From NCBI GenBank assembly GCA_963789885.1, contig CAWBNB010000048.1, positions 1-64,000 of the forward strand: a DNA stretch of 64,000 bases. Reading direction: 5' to 3'. The stretch comes from DATEDA01 sp963789885 (GTDB lineage Bacteria > Pseudomonadota > Gammaproteobacteria > Burkholderiales > SG8-39). Positions 61,209-64,000 of the stretch are shown piece by piece. Each line of letters starts with the position of its first letter. Within the stretch, counting starts at the first letter, position 1. The position numbers and the translations under genes were made by a program. The notes under the pieces are model-generated. The model saw only the letters and a program-made list of their open reading frames with translations. It did no database searches and was not told the DNA's origin.

Positions 61209-62442
61209 TTCCCTGCCTGATGTAGATCGGGCGGATCGACCGCCGCCAGCTCTCGTAGTTGAGCGCGAAGAGGCCGGTGGCGAGGGTGAGGCCGACGCCG
61301 CAGCCGAAGATCGCCCAATGCGCGCCGATCGCCTGGGCGACGGCGCCGGCGACGAAGTTCGAGATCGGCGCAAGCCCAAGGAAGGTCATGACGTAGATGC
61401 TGATGATCCGGCCGCGCTTGTCGTCGTCGGCGATCGTCTGCAGGATGGTGTTGGTGGACGCGACCGCAGCGATCAGGCCGCAGCCGAACGCGGCGAGCAG
61501 CACGAGCGAGAGCCAGAAGTAGTGCGACAGCGCAAACCCGGTCAGGGCGAGCGCGGCGACGAGCCCCGCGGACTTGATGATTCGCCCCAGCCCGCGGATG
61601 CTCGGCCGCATCGCGAGAAAGCCGGTCGCGGCGAGCGCGCCGAAGCCCACCGCGCCGATCAGCAGGCCCAGCGTCTTCGAGTCGCCGGCGAAGGTCTCGC
61701 CGGCGTAGATCGGCATCAGGGACTGCCACGGCGCGGTGAAGAGCGAGAGCGCGGCGAGGAGCAGGATCAGGCGCCGCATCGCGGGCTCGCCGAAGGCGTA
61801 GCGGAAACCGGCGAGGAGCTCGTGCACGAGCGGCTTGTGCTCGGCGGCGGGCGCGCGTGCGGCGACGCGGACGAGCAGGTAGGCCGCGACGACCGCGAGA
61901 TAGGAGATCGAGTTCAGCAGGAAGCAGAGCGCCTCGCCCGCGAACGCCAGCACCACGCCGGCGATCGTCGGCCCGACGAATCGCGCGCTGTTGAAGAGCA
62001 TCGACTGGAGCGCGATCGCGTTGGGGAGATCCGACTTGTTCTCGACCATGTCGAGCAGGAACGCCTGCCGGGTGGGCGTCTCGAACGCGTTGATCGTGCC
62101 GAGGAGGAGCGAGAACGCGAGCACGTGCCACACCTGCACGGCGCCGGTCCAGGTGAGGGCGGCGAGCCCGAGCGCCTGGACCGAGGCGAGCGCCTGGACC
62201 ACGATCAGCATTCGCCGCCGGTCGACGCGGTCGGCCCAGACGCCGGCGACCGGAGCGACGAACAGCATCGGGAACTGCAGCGCCGCGGTGGCGAGACCGA
62301 GCATGAACGCCGAGCCGGTGAGCCGGTACACGAGCCAGCTCGTCGCGATCGTCTGCATCCAGGTCCCCAGGATCGACAGCCCCTGGCCGGCATAGAAGAT
62401 GCGGAAGCTGCGATAGCGGAACGCTCGCAGCGCGGGATGCAT
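61177..62442 (-). CDS. MFS exporter (DHA3/EntS-like)
   Basis: 421 residues, about 12 membrane segments. FRIFYAGQGLSILGTWMQTI at the N terminus and the loop APVAGVWADRVDRRRMLIVV are typical of the enterobactin-exporter/macrolide-efflux branch. A second half begins near AMRRLILLLAALSLFTAPWQ. The substrate is unknown. It starts 12 bases after valS ends on the same strand, so read-through co-expression is possible. Confidence 0.9.
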   Translation of the reverse strand: MHPALRAFRYRSFRIFYAGQGLSILGTWMQTIATSWLVYRLTGSAFMLGLATAALQFPMLFVAPVAGVWADRVDRRRMLIVVQALASVQALGLAALTWTGAVQVWHVLAFSLLLGTINAFETPTRQAFLLDMVENKSDLPNAIALQSMLFNSARFVGPTIAGVVLAFAGEALCFLLNSISYLAVVAAYLLVRVAARAPAAEHKPLVHELLAGFRYAFGEPAMRRLILLLAALSLFTAPWQSLMPIYAGETFAGDSKTLGLLIGAVGFGALAATGFLAMRPSIRGLGRIIKSAGLVAALALTGFALSHYFWLSLVLLAAFGCGLIAAVASTNTILQTIADDDKRGRIISIYVMTFLGLAPISNFVAGAVAQAIGAHWAIFGCGVGLTLATGLFALNYESWRRSIRPIYIRQGIIPPPPTETP

Positions 62443-62453
62443 CGGACGGAGGG

Positions 62454-64000
62454 TCAGGCCTTCGCTTTGAGGCGCTCGACCTGGGCCAGGACCTTCTCGA
62501 GCGTCGACTGGAAGCTCGCGAGCCGTTCGCGCTCCTGGGCGACCACTGCCGCCGGCGCGCGCTCGACGAAGCTCTTGTTCCCGAGCTTCCCTTCGGCCTT
62601 GACGACCTCGCCCCTGAGGCGCGCGGCCTCCTTCTCGAGCCGTGCGACCTCGGCCGCGACGTCGACCTCGATCTTCAGCATCAGCCGCGTGTCGCCCACC
62701 ACTGCTACCGGCGAGTCGAGGTCGGGCAGCTGTGCGACCACGGTCGCTTCGGACAGCCGCCCAAGGAACTGCAGGTATGGGAAGAGCGGCGCGAGCCGCG
62801 CCTGGTTGCCCTCGGCGAGCACCGGCACCCGCTCGCCCGGCGAGAGGTTCATCTCGCTCCGGAGGTTCCGGCAGGCGTTGGTCAGCGCCATCAGCGTTTC
62901 CGCCTCGCGCTCGGCGGCCTCGTCGATCTTCGCCGGCTCCGACTTCGGATAGCGCGCGACTACGATGCTGTCGCCACTCTTCCCGACGAGGCTGGCCACC
63001 TTCTGCCACAGCTCCTCGGTGATGAACGGGATGACAGGGTGCGCGAGCCGCAGCACCGTCTCGAGCACGCGCACGAGCGTCCGGCGCGTGCCTCGTTGCT
63101 GCGCTTCGTCGCCGCCCTGGAGCTGGACTTTCGCGAGCTCGACGTACCAGTCGCAGTACTCGTCCCACACGAAACGGTAGATCGCGGTTGCGACATTGTC
63201 GAGACGGTAGTCGGCGAACGCCTTCTCGACCTCGGCCTCGGTGCGCTGCAGCCGGCTCACGATCCAGCGGTCGACGAACGACAGCGTCACCGGCTTCGCC
63301 TCGTCCTGGCCACAGTCCTTGCCCTGGGTGTTCATGAGGACGAACCGCGTCGCGTTCCACAGCTTGTTGCAGAAGTTGCGGTAGCCCTCGCAGCGCTTGA
63401 AGTCGAAGTTGACATTGCGGCCGAGCGTCGCGTACGCCGCCATCGTGAAACGCAGCGCGTCCGCGCCGTAGGCGGGGATGCCCTCCGGGAATTCCTTCTT
63501 CGTGCGCTCGCCCACGAGCGGTGCCGTCTCGGGGCGGCGGAGGCCGGTGGTCCGCTTCTCCAGCAGGGGTTCGAGCGCGATGCCGTCGATCAGATCGACC
63601 GGGTCGATCACGTTGCCCTCGGACTTCGACATCTTCGCGCCGTCATGGTCGCGCACGATGCCGTGAATGTAGACGTCGCGGAACGGCACCCGGCCGGTGA
63701 AGTGGGTCGTCATCATGATCATCCGCGCGACCCAGAAGAAGATGATCTCGTAGCCGGTGACGAGCACCGAGGACGGGAGATAGAGCTCGTACGCTTTCTT
63801 GTCGTCGCCCTGCGGATCCGGCCAGCCGAGCGTCGAGTGGCAAACGAGCGCCGAGGAGAACCAGGTGTCGAGCACGTCCGGGTCGCGCCGCAGCGCCCCG
63901 GTGAATCCGGCCGCGCGCGCCTGCGCGCCCGCCGCCGTCTCGTCGCGGGCGACGTAGATCCGGCCGGCGTCGTCGTACCACGCCGGAATCTGGTGGCCCC
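62454..64000 (-). CDS. valS: Valyl-tRNA synthetase, C-terminal part (cut by window edge)
   Basis: 515 codons are present; the 5' end lies beyond base 64000. Class I synthetase core: GHQIPAWYDDAGRIYVARDE right at the edge, LDTWFSSALVCHSTLGWPD, then the KMSKS loop HDGAKMSKSEGNVIDPVDLI. The anticodon-binding domain follows (DEYCDWYVELAKVQL) and a C-terminal coiled-coil arm (ARLEKEAARLRGEVVKAEGK). It charges tRNA-Val. The sequence in view is intact. Confidence 0.96.
   Translation of the reverse strand, partial: GHQIPAWYDDAGRIYVARDETAAGAQARAAGFTGALRRDPDVLDTWFSSALVCHSTLGWPDPQGDDKKAYELYLPSSVLVTGYEIIFFWVARMIMMTTHFTGRVPFRDVYIHGIVRDHDGAKMSKSEGNVIDPVDLIDGIALEPLLEKRTTGLRRPETAPLVGERTKKEFPEGIPAYGADALRFTMAAYATLGRNVNFDFKRCEGYRNFCNKLWNATRFVLMNTQGKDCGQDEAKPVTLSFVDRWIVSRLQRTEAEVEKAFADYRLDNVATAIYRFVWDEYCDWYVELAKVQLQGGDEAQQRGTRRTLVRVLETVLRLAHPVIPFITEELWQKVASLVGKSGDSIVVARYPKSEPAKIDEAAEREAETLMALTNACRNLRSEMNLSPGERVPVLAEGNQARLAPLFPYLQFLGRLSEATVVAQLPDLDSPVAVVGDTRLMLKIEVDVAAEVARLEKEAARLRGEVVKAEGKLGNKSFVERAPAAVVAQERERLASFQSTLEKVLAQVERLKAKA

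Noticed and set aside
60736..62952. Long plus-strand frame opposite the MFS and valS genes
   Set aside because: Consists of Arg/Glu/His-rich low-complexity sequence without any motif. The minus strand carries two clear genes.
1..64000. CRISPR arrays, rRNA and tRNA genes
   Set aside because: No regularly spaced direct repeats, and no stretch I could fold into a tRNA or recognise as rRNA. A dedicated tRNA scan was not possible here.

Overview
This is a high-GC, gene-dense 64 kb piece of a bacterial chromosome. The organism is most likely a Gram-negative, sulfur-oxidising, chemolithoheterotrophic proteobacterium, probably a betaproteobacterium. The grounds are an aprM-aprB-aprA sulfur-oxidation operon, soeABC sulfite dehydrogenase, TctCBA (Bug-type) transport, the PdsR/PdsS two-component pair, a LigD/Ku end-joining locus and Tat/lipoprotein signals. 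No rRNA or tRNA gene or CRISPR array was seen. Assignment below the phylum is inference.

Layout. 1-3.2 kb: an XRE regulator with palindromic operators and small stress-type proteins (ABM-like, DUF2934, lipoprotein, CBS). 3.4-8.3 kb: a sulfur-relay cluster (cysteine desulfurase, VTT-rhodanese fusion, DsrE, fatty-acid hydroxylase family, ArsR-rhodanese). 8.3-15.9 kb: accessory genes, including a multiply frameshifted HTH regulator and an IS481 remnant that cuts the end of an MFS gene. 15.9-21.1 kb: DUF72, LigD, Ku and a MerR-TPR protein. 21.2-27 kb: a Tat-exported GH1 glycosidase, then xoxF-xoxG-xoxJ-like PQQ alcohol oxidation and a flavin monooxygenase. 27-31.3 kb: tctBAC and folD.

31.4-42.3 kb is the most unusual part. 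A Rieske dioxygenase operon (alpha, beta, reductase, and a Rieske ferredoxin fused to a cyclic-nucleotide-binding-like domain) is followed on the same strand by a five-gene NitT/TauT-type ABC operon. One permease of that operon carries an N-terminal cyclic-nucleotide-binding-like domain closely resembling the ferredoxin's. Sigma-54-type promoters (GG-N10-GC) precede both the dioxygenase operon and the adjacent soxCD-like sulfite dehydrogenase operon. A second ABC operon with the same gene order lies at 43-47.6 kb on the other strand. It lacks the sensor domain and is riddled with frameshifts.

47.7-57.7 kb: thrH, aprMBA, a phosphodiesterase, soeABC and tusA. Together with the soxCD-like pair this gives three routes for handling sulfite, one periplasmic and two facing the cytoplasm. 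A working inference is that a sulfonated or sulfur-containing organic acid is imported, attacked by the dioxygenase to release sulfite, and the sulfite is oxidised for energy. 58-64 kb: PdsS/PdsR, small membrane proteins, an MFS exporter and the C-terminal part of valS, which runs off the window.

Caution: several otherwise well-conserved genes (ligD, the dioxygenase alpha subunit, the Rieske-sensor fusion, aprM, probably xoxJ) each need a single-base correction, often in a short homopolymer. That may reflect sequencing or assembly error rather than gene decay.
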